64,000 bases of DNA from Myrica gale (lineage: Eukaryota; Streptophyta; Magnoliopsida; Fagales; Myricaceae). Both the position numbers and the translations under genes were made by a program. The stretch is taken from assembly GCA_963930655.1 (NCBI GenBank), contig OZ005612.1, positions 16,187,001-16,251,000 of the forward strand, given 5' to 3'. Within the stretch, counting starts at the first letter, position 1. Each line of letters begins with the position of its first letter. Positions 11,324 through 25,100 of the stretch are shown here, one piece after another. The notes beneath the pieces were generated by a model, which did no database searches, was not told the DNA's origin, and saw nothing but the letters and a program-made list of their open reading frames with translations.

Positions 11324-14300
11324 ATGTCTGACTTGTACATGTGTGAGGTAGTATATCTTCTATTTCTAGGGATGAGTTCCATTTTCTGATGTTCTAAAGT
11401 GTGCTATGAAATTACCTTCGCAGAGGGAATAAGATTTTAATGCTTTGTTTGCTTTCTTGGTTCCTGTTATTGTTATCAGTACTTTTAACTTGATTGTTTG
11501 GACTTAGGATAATAGGATGTACTATACTTGCGAACTTGTAGTTGTGGTCACTGTTCTTTCTCTATTGCTTCAATTAGTGACTACACAGCAGAATTCGTTT
11601 CTTTGTCTCTAAAATTGAAAATTCTCACTTACCCCCCCCCCCCTCCAAAAAAAAAATTGTAAGACACGGAAGAATATTGGCACACGATTTACTGCTGGCA
11701 GTTATCTTTCCTTCCATTTGCTTACCTGTAAGACTTGTCTACACTAAGTTAAATGGTGCGTGTGGATTCATGCTTTTGGGATGTATGTCACTTGTGAATT
11801 TCTTTTCTTTTTCCTGCTTTTTCATTTTTGGGAATCTACTGTTCCTATATAGTTATATTTAATGAATATGAGCCCACGGTGTTTTCTTCTTTTCTTTTTT
11901 CAATCTATTGTTGGTATCTAGTTCGGTGGCTAAGTGTTTGGTTATGCAGCTTGAAGACAATGTGTGGGATGACTTTCATGAGAGCGATGACCATATAGTG
12001 CCTCATCTTGGTGATAAATGTGGGGATCACTTTGCAGTACAGGGTGATAGCTGTAAGAAACCACAACACATACTGACTGGTGTTACAAGTGATATTGCTA
12101 ATGCAACTAACTATAGTGTTTGTGAGGAGGAGGGAAAGCGTTCACCAATATTGACCAAGAAAGACAGAATGTTGGAAAAGGGTTCATGGTCTCAAGCATC
12201 TGATGGCATGTTTCCTTCTTTTGATAATGACCCGCTTGAAGGAGTGACTAGAATAGCTTCTGGTGATACAAGGATGTCCACCCATTGTTTTAAAAGTGGG
12301 AAGATAGATCCAGCTGGCAGTGAGCTCTGTGCCAACGATCCTATCTTGGGTGACAAGTGTGCGGCAGTTGATGAGAATTTGTACCGCTATCCATTCAGTA
12401 ACATGTCCCATACAGACAACGATCTCAGCTTTTTGGAAAATGATCATGAAGACAAAGAAGCTAGTGATCTCTTATCCTACTGGTGGCCAAATATAGAAAA
12501 TTTTGAGGATGTTGACAGGATGTTTAGGTGGTTTTCGAAATCCTTGTTTTAGTTGAGATTTTGTTATTGTTTTCCTTTTTGTGTCATATACTACTTTCTC
12601 TCGCTATGCATTTCTAATTGAATTGGTATATATGTTCTCTTTGATCTTACAGAAGTTGTGATTCAAGTTTTGGAGTCGGTTCTCTTAGTAATGAAGACGA
12701 GTTATCCTGGTTTTCATCTTCACATGCTACTGAACTATCTGAAGATGCATTCAAGTCTGATAACAACTTTTCAGTTCATAAGGCAAGTGCATTGAACAGT
12801 ATCTCAGAGCATGATGACTCGAACAAGAAAACTGTTTCCATGGGTGATCGAATGGATTATCTGACTTCAGATGTTGATGACCCTGCTGCCCCTGGTCAGT
12901 TATCATTTGTGAAGGGCCCAGATACGAAAACTGAGAGTGGAGAATATTTAATGCCTAAAGAAGAGGTAGTTACTGTGATACAGAATTATCACCTCTTTTT
13001 TATCCCTCTGTTTCAATATTCAAACATCCATCTTGCTGTCACTTGATATCAGTTTTGTTATATGCGTTTGCAAACTCTAAGTCAGTGAAATATTTAAAGA
13101 ATGTGAAAAATGAGAAAGTTGGAGTTTTATTGGGTTTCTTAAGAAAGTAGTGAATAAAGTAGAATTTTATAGGAGTTGGTGTAAAAGTGAGGAGAGAAGT
13201 AGAATTTTATGGGAGTTGGTGAAAAGGTGAAAAAAGAGACTGTTTGAGTGAATTTTTTTATATTTATTGTAATGAAAAAAGATGATTTGATAGGGGTGAG
13301 AGAGATTATTTTGAAGTTATTTTATTTGATTAAAATTTTGAGTTATTGTGTTTCAAACTAAAATTTTGGAATAGTGATTTTTTTTATGATGGTTGATGTT
13401 TTGCAAATGCGTCCTTAAGTTTGAGATTATTCTTATTGCCCTATGTAAAGCCAATGAAAAAGAGGATTATGGCATGGCATGCGATCTTTTACAAAATAAA
13501 TGCATTGAAATAGATGGATAATGAGAATGACATTTTCTCTTCATTTTAGTTTTGACTGATCAAAAAGTGATAACGCGGTTTACGATAGAAACTCATTAAA
13601 ATGAAGGCCTCTTGTGTATATGACGTAAAACTTGAAACCAATCTAAGACTCATTGCAATTTGTGGTGTTTGGGTTCCCCCTCTCCCAACATTGCTTCCCC
13701 ATTTAGTGGTATTTAAGTTCACGTGATTCGTTTTGGAATTGCTAATCTATGTAAGCATCCAACAGTGATGTAGTTATTCTCCTTTATGCTGTGAGAACAT
13801 AATTACTTCAAATGTTAACAAATTTTATAACTTCTTGACAGACCAATATGCATAGGAAGCAGTCCAAGAACCATAACCAAACAGAAAGAAAAAGAAAAGA
13901 TCGATATCTACAAAATGGTGGTTCGTCTCACCATTACGGAAAACTTGGAGATCCGAAGCATTGCTATGGAGACTTGTCGCATGAAGCTCTTTCTACCCTG
14001 GGAAGTCATCAACATAAACAAAGCCGAGGACCTGATGCCTTATGTTATAGGCAGACACACATACCCCGTATGCACCTGGAATGTAGTCATCCTTCAGATC
14101 AAATCTCACTTTGTCCAGCTCTATCAGGTAACAGATCTGAAAACAGTGGCCACACAATTTCTACGAAGGAGTCTTCCTACGCATCAAATCTAGTCCAGCC
14201 CATTGAGAGTTGTCATGGTCATCCATTGGACTTTCCTACAAAAACAAACAATGGGAGGAGAGAGAATCTATGCCAGGATTTACAAACTCCTATTCCTAGG

Positions 14301-14601
14301 AAGTTTAAACACCTAGATATGTCTCCTCCAGTGGAATTTTGTCATATAGTTTCAGCTCAGAAGCAGGTACTGCACTCTGAAAATGAGGTTGAAGCCCATG
14401 GTGAAGTTGAAGGAGTTAGTGTAGGAATTTCAACAGAATTTGATTCTTCAAATGTACAGGAGAGCTCTTGCATAAGCTCTGAACTGAATGAGATCTCACT
14501 GGAAGCAAATAATTTTCGCCAGCTTCAACAAGTGACAGAGCAGGTACGAAGGGGCGGTAAACAAAATGAATGAATATACATCACATATAAATGATACCTT
14601 G

Positions 14602-14638
<37 letters not shown>

Positions 14639-15488
14639 CATATGCAAATCATTTTGTATGAACTAGTAGTGTGCAATATATAATTTTTTAGGTTTTGATG
14701 CTTTTCAACATTTCTGACCTGAAACTGCTTGAATTCAGTTGGATATCAGGACAAAACTGTGTATAAGGGATAGTCTGTACCGCTTGGCTAGGAGTGCTAA
14801 ACAAAGGCATAACTGTGCGAATCTGATTAGTGACAATGGAGATGACCGAGATGCAGGCAGAGTGCTTATGGTTCAAGAAACAAACAAGTATGCAATAAGT
14901 GCTTGTCCTTAGACTTATGCTTTTTTCAATGTGTTAAATCACCATCTGTCCCTCCTGTGTCATACCGGAAAGCATGTGGCACCTATTAGAAAAGGAATTT
15001 GATTCTATTTATGTATTTGAGTTAACTTCTCTAACACAATGCTTGCTGTTTGGTACTTGTGTTGAATGGTTTTTGCTATTGTTTTCTTATCTATGAGTAG
15101 GAATTGCTGTTATTTCCAGTATTTGATTAGGCGTTCTTGTGTTTTTTAATAATGGCCTATTCAGGTGCAACGGATTCGTGGATATGGAAACTGGTACAAA
15201 TCCCATAGATCGCTCAATAGCACACCTACTGTTTCACAGGCCCTCAGATGCATCTGTAATGCCTGCTAACAATGCGGTCTCTCTTAAGTCTCAGGCCTTG
15301 GTAATTTCTTACTCTTGGTTACATATAATATATATATCATGGATTGAAATGTAGGCTTATTCTGTGATCTTAATTAACAGATTCATGGGTCTGTTACTAG
15401 TTCACCTGCAATGGCTGAGACAGGTTTTCAGGAAGGTACGGTTGTCCCTGCAGATAAAAAGTCACAGACTCTGACAGAGAACAAATAA
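11324..15488 (+). CDS. LNK1: LNK1-type night-light-inducible, clock-regulated transcriptional coactivator
   Basis: Plant-specific nuclear coactivator that binds the MYB-like REVEILLE factors and links light to the circadian clock. Seven coding exons join in phase: 11324-11347, 11950-12527, 12653-12965, 13842-14543, 14739-14887, 15165-15300 and 15381-15488. They give 669 residues. The N-terminus MSDLYMCELEDNVWDDF with ESDDHIVPH is the LNK signature. The second hallmark, NFEDVDRMFRSCDSSFG, spans the exon 2/3 junction. The C-terminal module IRDSLYRLARSAKQRH and NPIDRSIAHLLFHRPSD is also present. The middle is hydrophilic and low in structure. The leader has an intron: donor after 10176, acceptor just before 11253. 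LNK1 is preferred over LNK2 because of the MSDLYMCE start, recalled from the family. Intron 3 holds a MITE and intron 4 a CT repeat. Confidence 0.9.
13105..13395. mobile_element. MITE-like repeat, family 1, in LNK1 intron 3
   Basis: AT-rich sequence with GTTGGTG(A)AAAGTGA(G/A) modules and 'aaaaaagatgatttgataggg', the inverse complement of the body of the TIR-bounded copy at 2073-2277. Ends are degraded and are approximate. Confidence 0.45.
14606..14635. repeat. (CT)n microsatellite in LNK1 intron 4
   Basis: About 15 CT units. Confidence 0.9.
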
Positions 15489-17596
15489 GAAAAATTTGCT
15501 TTAACACCAGTATTTTGAAATATGTTTATTTTTAAATTGACTGCAAATCATAATGTATAATCAACGTTTGAGCCTTGAGGCCGAACATAGATACCAATTT
15601 CCGTCCCATGTCTCGAATCTCATTTGATGGATAGGTTTTTATTCCTGTGTTGGTGTATATCTTTGCAGCTTTCGCATTCATCTTGATAAAAGCTACTTAT
15701 CCCCTTATCTGTCACTAGAAATTTGTCTTGCATCTCCATCTCACCCTCTGTTGGTACCAATTATGCCAGTTATCTGTGTCCATTTTATACCTTGTCTTGG
15801 CGTGCCCTTGGCTAATGAATGACTGAACTTTCTCATAGACTTTGTTCTGTTCAGATTCTGTTGGCATCCTTCTTGACATGTATGATCGATCTCCTCGAAC
15901 CGACACACTGCTTTATTTTATTTGAATTTCCTGATTCATATTTTCACTTCTAAGGCACCTGTTACGAAATGGTGAGCATAATATAATCATTTTTGTAGTT
16001 CACTCTGACTCATGCAGTGTGCTAATTATTATTACTTTCTGGTGTTACCTGGTGACACATGTCAACGAGTTTCAACAAGGTTGAAATTACGAAAAATGAA
16101 AGCAAAATAAAATCTATAGGAAAAAGAGAAGTGGCGCGTCGTCGCGAACACTTGCATTGGTGAAGAAACGGATAGAGCTCAGCTCAAAGTCCTCGGTTTG
16201 GCTTGCATCAGCTCTGAGCACCCGCCACGCAACTGATAATTGCATGCTTCCCGGTCTGCCTGGCTTCATCTAATCTACGCTCAAGGAGACGCCTGCGATA
16301 ATTCCCTGTGCGGAGGAAAACATGTGATTGCACTTGAAGGAGTCCGGCCACTGTAGCATCTAGCTCAACTCAGCCATGGCAATGGCGGTTCTTCATCTTC
16401 TATGCTCTTTCACGTGGGTTTGAAATTGATAATCTAATGTTGGTTCTGTCAAAGGAACGATAATCGGCGTGGGGGGGAAGGATCGGCAATCCAGTGTTAG
16501 CTAAAATTTTTTCGGAAGGGGTAGTTCCTTGACACGATTTTACAGGCCGAGCCATCCTAGCTTGATCTGGATTGATGGAGAACGAAAGTACGGCCATGAC
16601 TTTCCTAGGCTGATCGAAGAAATGCACTTTCGCAGGCCCAAGTACACGAGGAAAACAAATTCTTAAAAATCATTGCGTTTGTGAAGCGTTTCGCTATTTT
16701 TTCATAGTCTCTGAGAAAGAGAAGCTGATCGATATCCTTATTATTTTTTCTAGATCAAAAGTGATCGCTATCCTCGTCGATCTTTATTTTCGTTAGCATT
16801 CCCTTTTCTTTCCTCATCTCTTCAAAAACTGTTGTATTTTAATGTACCGTGAAAGTTACTCGAACGAAATACGCCCTGAGAGCAGAATTAGTAAAAGACT
16901 CGCCCCACTGTTAGTTTAGAGAGAAGAGAGAGAGAGAGAGAGAGGGTCAGCCTTCAATAAAGGATGTCACAATGGTGGCATAGGAAGTGGATCCAATCAC
17001 ACAAACTAGTCGGTCAGCTTCAAGAAAAAAAAAATCAACTTAGTCTAAATGCTTAGTTAGCGTTGCGCAAAACTTCAAGGAGATCCAAAGAAAATTGCAT
17101 CCCAGCTCCAAAAGGCGTGCTGAATAATACTAATTTCCTAGTAACAACGATGGCTCCGTGGTTTTGAGATATAATCAACCAGCTGTATGAACTGAAGCCT
17201 TTCGATCACCTGTCAATTGAGGATCGAAATCTCCTACCTCTCTTGTTAGGGGTTCCTTCACCATATGTCCCAAGATTGGCTTTCTGTTGGGTGACAAACT
17301 GCATAGTATTTGAATTTGTCATGCGAGGTGGAATTTCACGATCGTCAAGCAGGAAGGACCATGCAATGTCACTTCAACGTTGAGAACAGCAAGTAATTGC
17401 ACAAAAGCAAGGAAATAAAGCAGTTAAGAGCATAAGACATTGGAAACAAAAACTAAAAGACAATCGTACGCGCATAATCCCTGATAGATCTGTCTGCGCA
17501 TATCAATGTCTAGTAGCACCGCGACCTCCGTGGAATGTGTACATTGACAGCTTAGAAATGCTTGACTGTTCCATGCCATCTCCGAAGAATGGACTT
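15489..17596. other. Convergent intergenic region
   Basis: Lies between two genes that end toward each other. Contains a GA microsatellite (about 16919-16945) and otherwise unremarkable sequence. Short open frames at 15715-15906 and 16400-16627 on the minus strand show no recognisable domain and are not called. Confidence 0.5.
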
Positions 17597-20500
17597 CTAA
17601 TCAAACTGCTGCCGAAGCTGCATCTCCGTTTCACTTTTCCATGATGCATGAGATGACTGGCCCTTTATTCTCTTACTCTTCTCCTTGTCTTTTACGGTGG
17701 ACCCCTTCTTTTTGGGCTCTTTGCTTGTGTCAGCGGGAGGGCGATCACCACATACTGGGCAAACCATTCCTCGTGCGTTCGAGAACGTCTTGGGAATTCC
17801 ACAATGCAGGCACATCCTAGAAATGGAAACACCACCCACTTAGACCATGGCAGAATACCACTGTGCAGAGTGCAAGCATAGTGCCTCAAACATGTGAGCC
17901 GAGATGAACACCCATGCTTTAATACTTAAAGAGCTGTATAGCATTTGGTGGACCAACACAAACTAGGATTTTAAGACAATCAATTTACTACAAATTTAAC
18001 CCCTCCCTCTATGCTGAGAGCCCACTAAACAATATCATGATCACCAAATCAGATAAATGTTCGAACAAACAAGATCTACCTCAGGAGCTCAGCAGCATCC
18101 TCTGCATTAGGATTGGTTGCAGTTGCCACACGCTTGCCTTCTTGTGTTATGCTAGGAACTGATAATGTAGGAGGTTGGTTACCCTCAATATCACTTCTTA
18201 CTCGCTCATGGATACCAACTAGTTGGGCTTTGGACTCCACAACAGCACCTACCATCCATATCATGCCAAGTCAAGAACATTCTCTGAGAAATAAATGAAG
18301 TTCACTCTAAGTTGAGACAACAGTTGACTGGGCCTAACCCCCCAAAAAATGAGGACTTTTAGTGCTCAATGGCTGAAGCAAAAGTAACAGGAAGACCAGC
18401 TACCATTATTCTGTTCCTTTGTCATGAATTAAATGTTCAATACAGAAGTAATTGCATGATCTATTCCAGGATCAGAGGTCGAATCAGACATCTCAAGTTA
18501 GACCTTTCAAGAACCAGTCCAAAAATAGGAAATTGAATTTGGATTGGTCAAGGAAAATTTCCATTTTGGCATTCCGTACTACAATGTAATGAGTACATGC
18601 GAAACTTCAAAACTTTCGTCATTATGTTAAGAAAGACACGGCAACAACTCAAATCTCATATCATTACAACAGGCCACTCTTGGTATTGAGTCCTAACAAA
18701 GGTGTCAGTGGTGTAAAAGATAATGTCCTAGAGAAAAGTACCGGGATATTAGTTGAAGTGCGTCAAAGTAACTTCTAGTGCAACAAGAGGGACTATTGGA
18801 TACTTTATTTGATGAGGAGTGCTGCAATTAGCTAAATCTAAACAGTGCTGTTAGGATTACAATTATCTGCTTCAAAGTCATCTTATATGCAACTGTAATT
18901 TTCAGCCTTCACATATGCTATATAAATTCCTTGCTATAATTGCAATAGAACTCTTTATCGTATTCTTTCAATCCCCTAATCACTGAACAACTAGCAATAA
19001 TGACTGATCATACATATTGAAAACAATATTATTCTCTATAATACCTTATAATGCCTCAAAATCATTTAGCCTTATCTCTTTAAATGTAAAACATTTTCTT
19101 TGCCACAAATTTTGCAGAAGACATTGTCAGCAAAATTATTGCTTTTGTTTCCCTAAAATCAATTTATAGATTTCTGTTTTCCAGAGAATCTATGTTTAAC
19201 CTACACAAAAGTTAAAATCAGTGGTGGATGAGGGAGTGAGAGGAGCGAAGGGGGGTGGAAGGAGATGCAAGCTGCAGCACGGAGGAGTGGGAATATGAGA
19301 GAAGGCATGAAGGTCATGGTCACAGCATAGAGAAGCCTCATGGGAGGGGGAAGGAAAATGGTGATAGAAGCAGCAGAGAGTGAAGGAAGTGGCGGTGGCG
19401 ACAAAGGGAAGCCTGGGGGGAAGGTGGTAGTGGTGGCCCAAAGGAGTTAGTGGGGAAGCAGAGGTGATAGTTATGATATGAAGGGGAAAGAGGCGATGCA
19501 ATGGCATAAAGAATTGGAGGAATCCACCAGCAAGTGTAAATCATTTGTTCTTTTTGGAATGATTTCCCAGTAATCATGAAAAACTTTTCTTTCATTAAAA
19601 ATTTCAAATTACTACCAATTTAGGAAGGAAAAAAAACAACATATTCCAAAGTAGTAACACAAAAATATGAACTCAAAATCTGACAATAATAGCAGTACAT
19701 AGACATGGTCAAGTCCTTTCCCTGAAATTAGTCTTATAGCTAATCAACATAACTTGGATGACCTTTCTAGCCACTCCATGATGAGAAATGCTTGGGAACT
19801 CTTATGCAAATCTTGCGAGATTGGTGCATGTCTATAAAATACGGATGGTAACACAAAATAATGTAGGCTCAGATCTTTCTCTTTCAGACGTTACGCGGTG
19901 GCTATCCTACTGCCTCGTACAAGGATTTCTTAGACTACGGAGTGCTCCTGTCAACTTCAAATTGCGACATTTTCTAATTAAAACATGCAGAGAAGAAAAT
20001 ACGCAAACAAAAGAAACCTCCATGTTAATCCTCCTGTTACTTCCATTATCTTTACTTTCCAACGGAGGAACTACAACGAATAAAATAGGCAAAGGAAAGA
20101 ATCGTTGCAAAATGACCTAGTGGTAACGTTTATAGCTAAATATACCGGTAGGTAAGTCTTTCTTCTCCCTGTGATTCCTCCGGCCACCAAGCCTCCCTTG
20201 ACTCTGATCCACATCTCTTGTGGAGCCGTATTCTTCAACGCTATTGTTCAGAAACGCCGGCGGTCCTGAAACCTCCGGTAACAAAAAAAACGAAGTAAAC
20301 AAACTAAATATCAACGGCAGATTTAAAAAATTTTATGCACGATTCCCTGCTTGATTAACGCGAAAATGAAACAATATAGAGGAAAATCGAAAGGACGAGA
20401 ACACAGAGCAAGCAATGGGAGCCAAATAAGTACTTCGGAGAATGCGTCGAGGGCGGACGGAAGGCCGGATGCAGGCGAGGGTTGTGGGAGGTCCACGAAC

Positions 20501-20670
20501 GACCTGTCGCGGAGCGAGAGATAACGGGCGGATGTGGCTTCGTTGTCGTTTTCTTCATCGTCGTCGTCTTCGTCAGAGGAGTTAGGGTATTGGAGATGAG
20601 GGTGTTCGGGGTCTTGTAATTGCTCTTCTTCTTCAGCGGAAGAATAGCCTTGGATGAGTGACAAGCTCAT
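17597..20670 (-). CDS. Uncharacterised plant protein with acidic N-terminus and C-terminal Cys4 knuckle
   Basis: Four exons on the minus strand join in phase: 20434-20670, 20146-20272, 18080-18248 and 17597-17816, giving 250 residues. The N-terminus MSLSLIQGYSSAEEEEQLQD is followed by a Ser/Asp/Glu-rich run (about residues 27-45). Then come PSALDAFSEVSGPPAFL and a basic KKDLPTG linker. A helical AVVESKAQLVGIHERVRSDI segment follows. Near the C-terminus two CxxC knuckles, MCLHCGIPKTFSNARGMVCPVCGDRPP, should form a Zn ribbon-like site. A lysine-rich tail precedes the end. I know conserved plant homologues with this architecture but no established function. The acidic and basic patches suggest a nuclear protein, which is inference. 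Intron 2 is 1.9 kb and holds a purine/pyrimidine-biased stretch (about 19220-19500) of unknown origin. Confidence 0.82.
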
Positions 20671-22159
20671 TGGGGCCTTGCAATTGCAAAGGACTTTCAG
20701 TTCAGCAGGAATAATCAGGCGGTTTTGTTACGGAGAAGGTGGATTCACGCGGATCTAGTGGAGTTGTAGTAGCCAAGTCAATGGTCTCAAGTAGTCCTTC
20801 CCATTTTCAAGGGCTCAAAACAGAAAATTAATATAGCCAACAAAATAAATAAATAAATAAAATTCGTTGAAACAATTTTAGGATCTCTTTAATTTTTTTT
20901 GCTAACCTTCTACATTTTTTTCTCTTTATAAATTATTATTATTATTTTAAATAAATAATAAAAATTCAATTAAATCAATTCTTCAATTTTTATTAATTCC
21001 ACTTAATATTTTTAACATCTCAATATTTTAACAATCAAACACCACGTATGAATTCCATTCACATTAAAAGTGATTCCAATTAGTTTGTGTTATTGGAGCA
21101 AAAATTAAAAAATCATTTCAAACTCTATTTAATAATAAACAATTATTAAGTTTTTAATTTTATGGATAAATATAAAATATATAAATAAAATTTTTTTAAT
21201 CATTAAAAATATTGAATATATATTAAAATTTTTAAAAATTGAGATGGGCTTATTATAAGAAAAAAACCACCATTTTCGTTTTTCTTTCTTGTTCCCACCA
21301 TTTTCGTTTCAAAAAACTAAGGTTATGTTCGTTTTGAGAAATTTTGTAAGATTTAGAGTGTTTTGTAAGTTTTTAGGTGATGCTAGAGTTATATTAGTGT
21401 TTGTGTAGAGATTGATGATGAGTAAAAAAATTAATGATGATGTTTAAAGTTTTTTTTTCGAATTTATTATTTTTTATTAAAATAATAATATTTTAAAAAT
21501 TATTAAAAAAAACGAAAAAATCACAAAACGACGAGAATTAGTCAAGACTCAAGACTGGAGCACGTGCTTCGACAAAAAGAAGCACGAATTTGACGTGTTC
21601 AGACACTGCTGCAGGAGACATGTTAGGCCGGATGCAGGGGTGGGCGTAAAATTCCAAATTTACTCTTTGCTTTTTCTAATTTTTAGGTTGTGCTGGAGGT
21701 GAGTTTTAGTCATTCAATAGCAAATTTTTCATTTTATAAAATTTGGATTCAAATCTTAAAAAAAAAATCACAAAACGAACGTACCCAAGGAAAAAAAAAA
21801 AAAAAGGGAACAAAACGATCTATGTGGACCTAAGAAATGGATCCAGTCTCCGATATTCTCTTACCCATCTACTGACGGCAAAGAATAAAAGCAGACAATT
21901 CAAAGTCGTTGACCATTTGACTCCAAGATCAGCCGAATAGACAAACCCAAAATATGTTAATCTGGGATTTCTGGTCACAACTAACCAAATCTAGACATCT
22001 GCATTACTCTCAGGCGTCCTGTCTCTCCATGCTCTCTCTCTTCTTGTAGACGCCGCTCAGCCTCAGACAGAGAGAAAGAAGTTCTAGAGACCAGAGAGAC
22101 GGGGGGTTGAAAGTTCGGTGCTTGAGGGGGTGTTTTGTGGTGGTGAGGTTTCGGCGGCC
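20671..22159. other. Shared upstream region of divergent gene pair
   Basis: The Cys4-knuckle protein (minus) and the ERGIC3-like gene (plus) start 1.49 kb apart and face away from each other. The region is very AT-rich at 20,830-21,250, is interrupted by a family-2 MITE (about 21,322-21,785), and ends in a CT-rich leader (22,030-22,100) before the ERGIC3 start codon. Confidence 0.6.
21322..21785. mobile_element. MITE-like element, family 2
   Basis: Bounded by GGTTATGTTCGTTTTGAG near 21,324 and AAAACGAACGTACC near 21,772-21,785, imperfect inverted repeats. The first 200 bases match 49,436-49,660 closely (both contain TTTTTAGGTGATG and AATGATGATGTTTAAAGTT). The inner part differs between copies. 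Confidence 0.6.
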
Positions 22160-25100
22160 ATGGACAAGGTCCTTCACAAGCTCCGGAACCTGGATGCATA
22201 CCCTAAAATCAATGAAGATTTCTACAGCCGTACATTCTCCGGTGGCCTTATCACCCTTGTCTCGCTCGTTGTCATGTTCCTTCTCTTCTTCTCCGAGCTC
22301 AGTATGCGCCTCTCTCTCTCTCTCTGACTTTTTTTTCTTCGGTTTGGATAGTCTGTTATTTTTTAGACGCTTAACTTCTGTTTGGTTGCTGAGAAAATTT
22401 GGAGTTTTGTAATGCTTCATTGCTTCTAAAGAGGTAAAGAATCTGTGCTTCTCAAGTTTTGGGTCTTAAACGGTCAATTGTTTTGGTTTTCGAAAGTCGA
22501 TCCTGTTTAAGATTATAGGCTACCATTACTATATATGAACCTGTTTTCACAAACCAAACTGCATCCGGTAGGGTTTTGGATGAGTTGATTTGCCGTTTTC
22601 TGGTGGGGTGAAGGCTTGCTCATTAATATCCTTCAATTTTCCATCAAATTGGCGCCTATGTTCCATTTGGCATGTGAAATGCTTTTCGATAACTAGGAAG
22701 GCACGAGTGGCACTATAGTTGGACTGTGCTTATGACACAGTCGCAGGGTCATGCTTTACGAAACCTTGGCTAGCTTATGCCTATGGTTCTGTAGGGCTTG
22801 ACGGGCAAAAGCACAGGATACTCGTCTGATTAATTCTTTTATAACTATTACCACTATTTGCATTTACATGCCAATTACAATTGGCTAGAAATTTTCCCGG
22901 TCTACCCACTTCGATTGGCAAAGGTAGTACTATAATGTTGTGTGGAAACTTAGTTCCTATTGTTGGGGTGCACCACCACATGTTTTTATACCAGCTTCTT
23001 GATGACAGTTTTGCAAATGCCAAGCAACACGGTGTAAGGGAACATATGTAGACAGATTGAAGATTGCAACAATTGCAAAAGTCTCTATTTGATTACCTTT
23101 TGGTGTATTCATTTCCTGATTTGGCAATTTGATCACATCTGGGGATAATGCTGAGGATAAAGGCCTTGTACATTTGATTATTGTTCATATTTGCAATTTA
23201 TACTGGTAGTGACATAATCTACTCCAATTTATCCTGTGTTTATTTTGAATGGTTATTTTCTACTGAAAAGTACTCTACCTCTTCTGCATAGACATTTTCT
23301 TCTCCACATAGCAGTCATTGCATCTGCTTTGATTTTTTAACATTACGTTAGTAATCAAGTATTTTATTGTGCGTGCAGGATTATACCTCCACACTGTTTC
23401 TGATACAAAGCTTGTAGTTGATACTTCAAGAGGGGAAAAGCTACATATCAATGTGATCATGAGTTTTGTCTGGCTTAAAAATTTAGTCTGCTTCTTATCT
23501 TCTAATATGAACATGGTATTTCAGGGTAGCATTTGAGTCTTTGCAGGTCATTGTGGTTGGTATCAATGTAATCATGAGTTTTAAATATTCCGATGCTCAA
23601 AGATTTACTTGCACTGCTTTCAATGTTTTTCCCTATGGTAGTTTTTCTAAGTATAATATGTATCATCCTTCAAAATTTTCAATTTCTAATTCAACTGTGT
23701 TTAGCTTTGCTTGTATTTTGCTTCATTCATTTTCGTCCTACTTCGTTTGAAATTGCAGTTTGATGTCACCTTTCCTGCTGTTCCATGTTCGTTACTCAGT
23801 CTTGATGCCATGGATATCAGTGGAGAGCGACACCATGATATAGTATGTACTGCAAGCAGTGACTGTCCATGCTAGTGTTGTATCTTTGAAGCTCACCACA
23901 TTGTATTTTAAATGAATCGGATGAGTGTTCCTGAATTCAACATGTGCTTATTCTTACCAACTTGCAATGTACAACTTATTGTCTTTTCTTGCAGAGACAT
24001 GATATAGTCAAGAAAAGAATTGATTCTCATGGCAATGTAATAGAAGTCAAGAAGGATGGGATTGGAGCAAAAAAGGTTGAGAGAACAATTCTTTGCATTC
24101 TTCTTTAACAAACAGTTTATTCATATTATTTTATTGACTGATACCTGTTTTATCAACATTTGTTTTCTTTTCCCAATGATCGGTAAATAGATGACTCTTC
24201 TGTCCACACAGGATACGATCCCATGACCTCACTCTCTTCTCTTACTTTTTTTTTTTGATAAGGCAATTTTATTGAAAGAAAAAGGAATAGAAGTAACAGT
24301 ACAAAGGACTATACTGCGATTTCTATACCAAACACACGAGAAAACTAATGAAATCTAAAAACTCCGAAAAGGGGGAACCCAACATGGCATTCACCCACAA
24401 GAACAAAGACTGCAAAAAATTGCCCCTCAAACTCTCCATGGACAAAGCCACACCCTCAAAACATCTCTCATTTCTCTCTCGCCATAAAATCCACCAAATA
24501 CAAGTAGGGATCATTTTCCAAATAGCTAAGGCCTGAGGGTCTTTAAAGTCCCTATTCCAGCACAACAACACATCAGCAACCCTCCTAGGCATCACCCAAT
24601 CATAAGCTATAATAGAGAGCACTAAGGACCACAATTCCCTAGCAACCAAACAGTGCAGCAGAATGTGCTCAACGGACTCCCCAGCACATTTGCAAAGATA
24701 ACACCAATCAAGCATGTACACACCCCTCCTCCGCAAGTTGTCAGTAGTAAGGATGCTTCCATGGGTGGCTTCCCAAACAAAGAAGGACGCCCTAGGCCTA
24801 ACAGCAGGAGATGTCAGTTTGTCCAAAAGCCTTTTGCGTATTTACATTAACACAATCAGTCATGCTGGTTAATAAAGATATGCAGACATTATTTGCGTAT
24901 GTAAATTAGAAGAAGTCAATTTAAGTTGCAAAGTTAATCCAGAGACATTCACAGGGATGAGTGTTGTTGTTCCTTAGAATGAAAATCTTTGTTCCTTTAG
25001 CATCATGATTCTCATTCTTAATTGAAGACAATTGGTCACACATTGTCTCATTCTCTACCAATGGACCTAAATTTTTGACACATTACTAGGAAATACTGGT

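Noticed and set aside
12184-12447. 87-codon minus-strand frame
   Set aside because: Antisense shadow of LNK1 exon 2.
19196-19607. Overlapping proline/leucine-rich minus-strand frames in intron 2 of the Cys4-knuckle gene
   Set aside because: Strong purine/pyrimidine bias produces long open frames in several phases; no domain and no splice connection to the gene.
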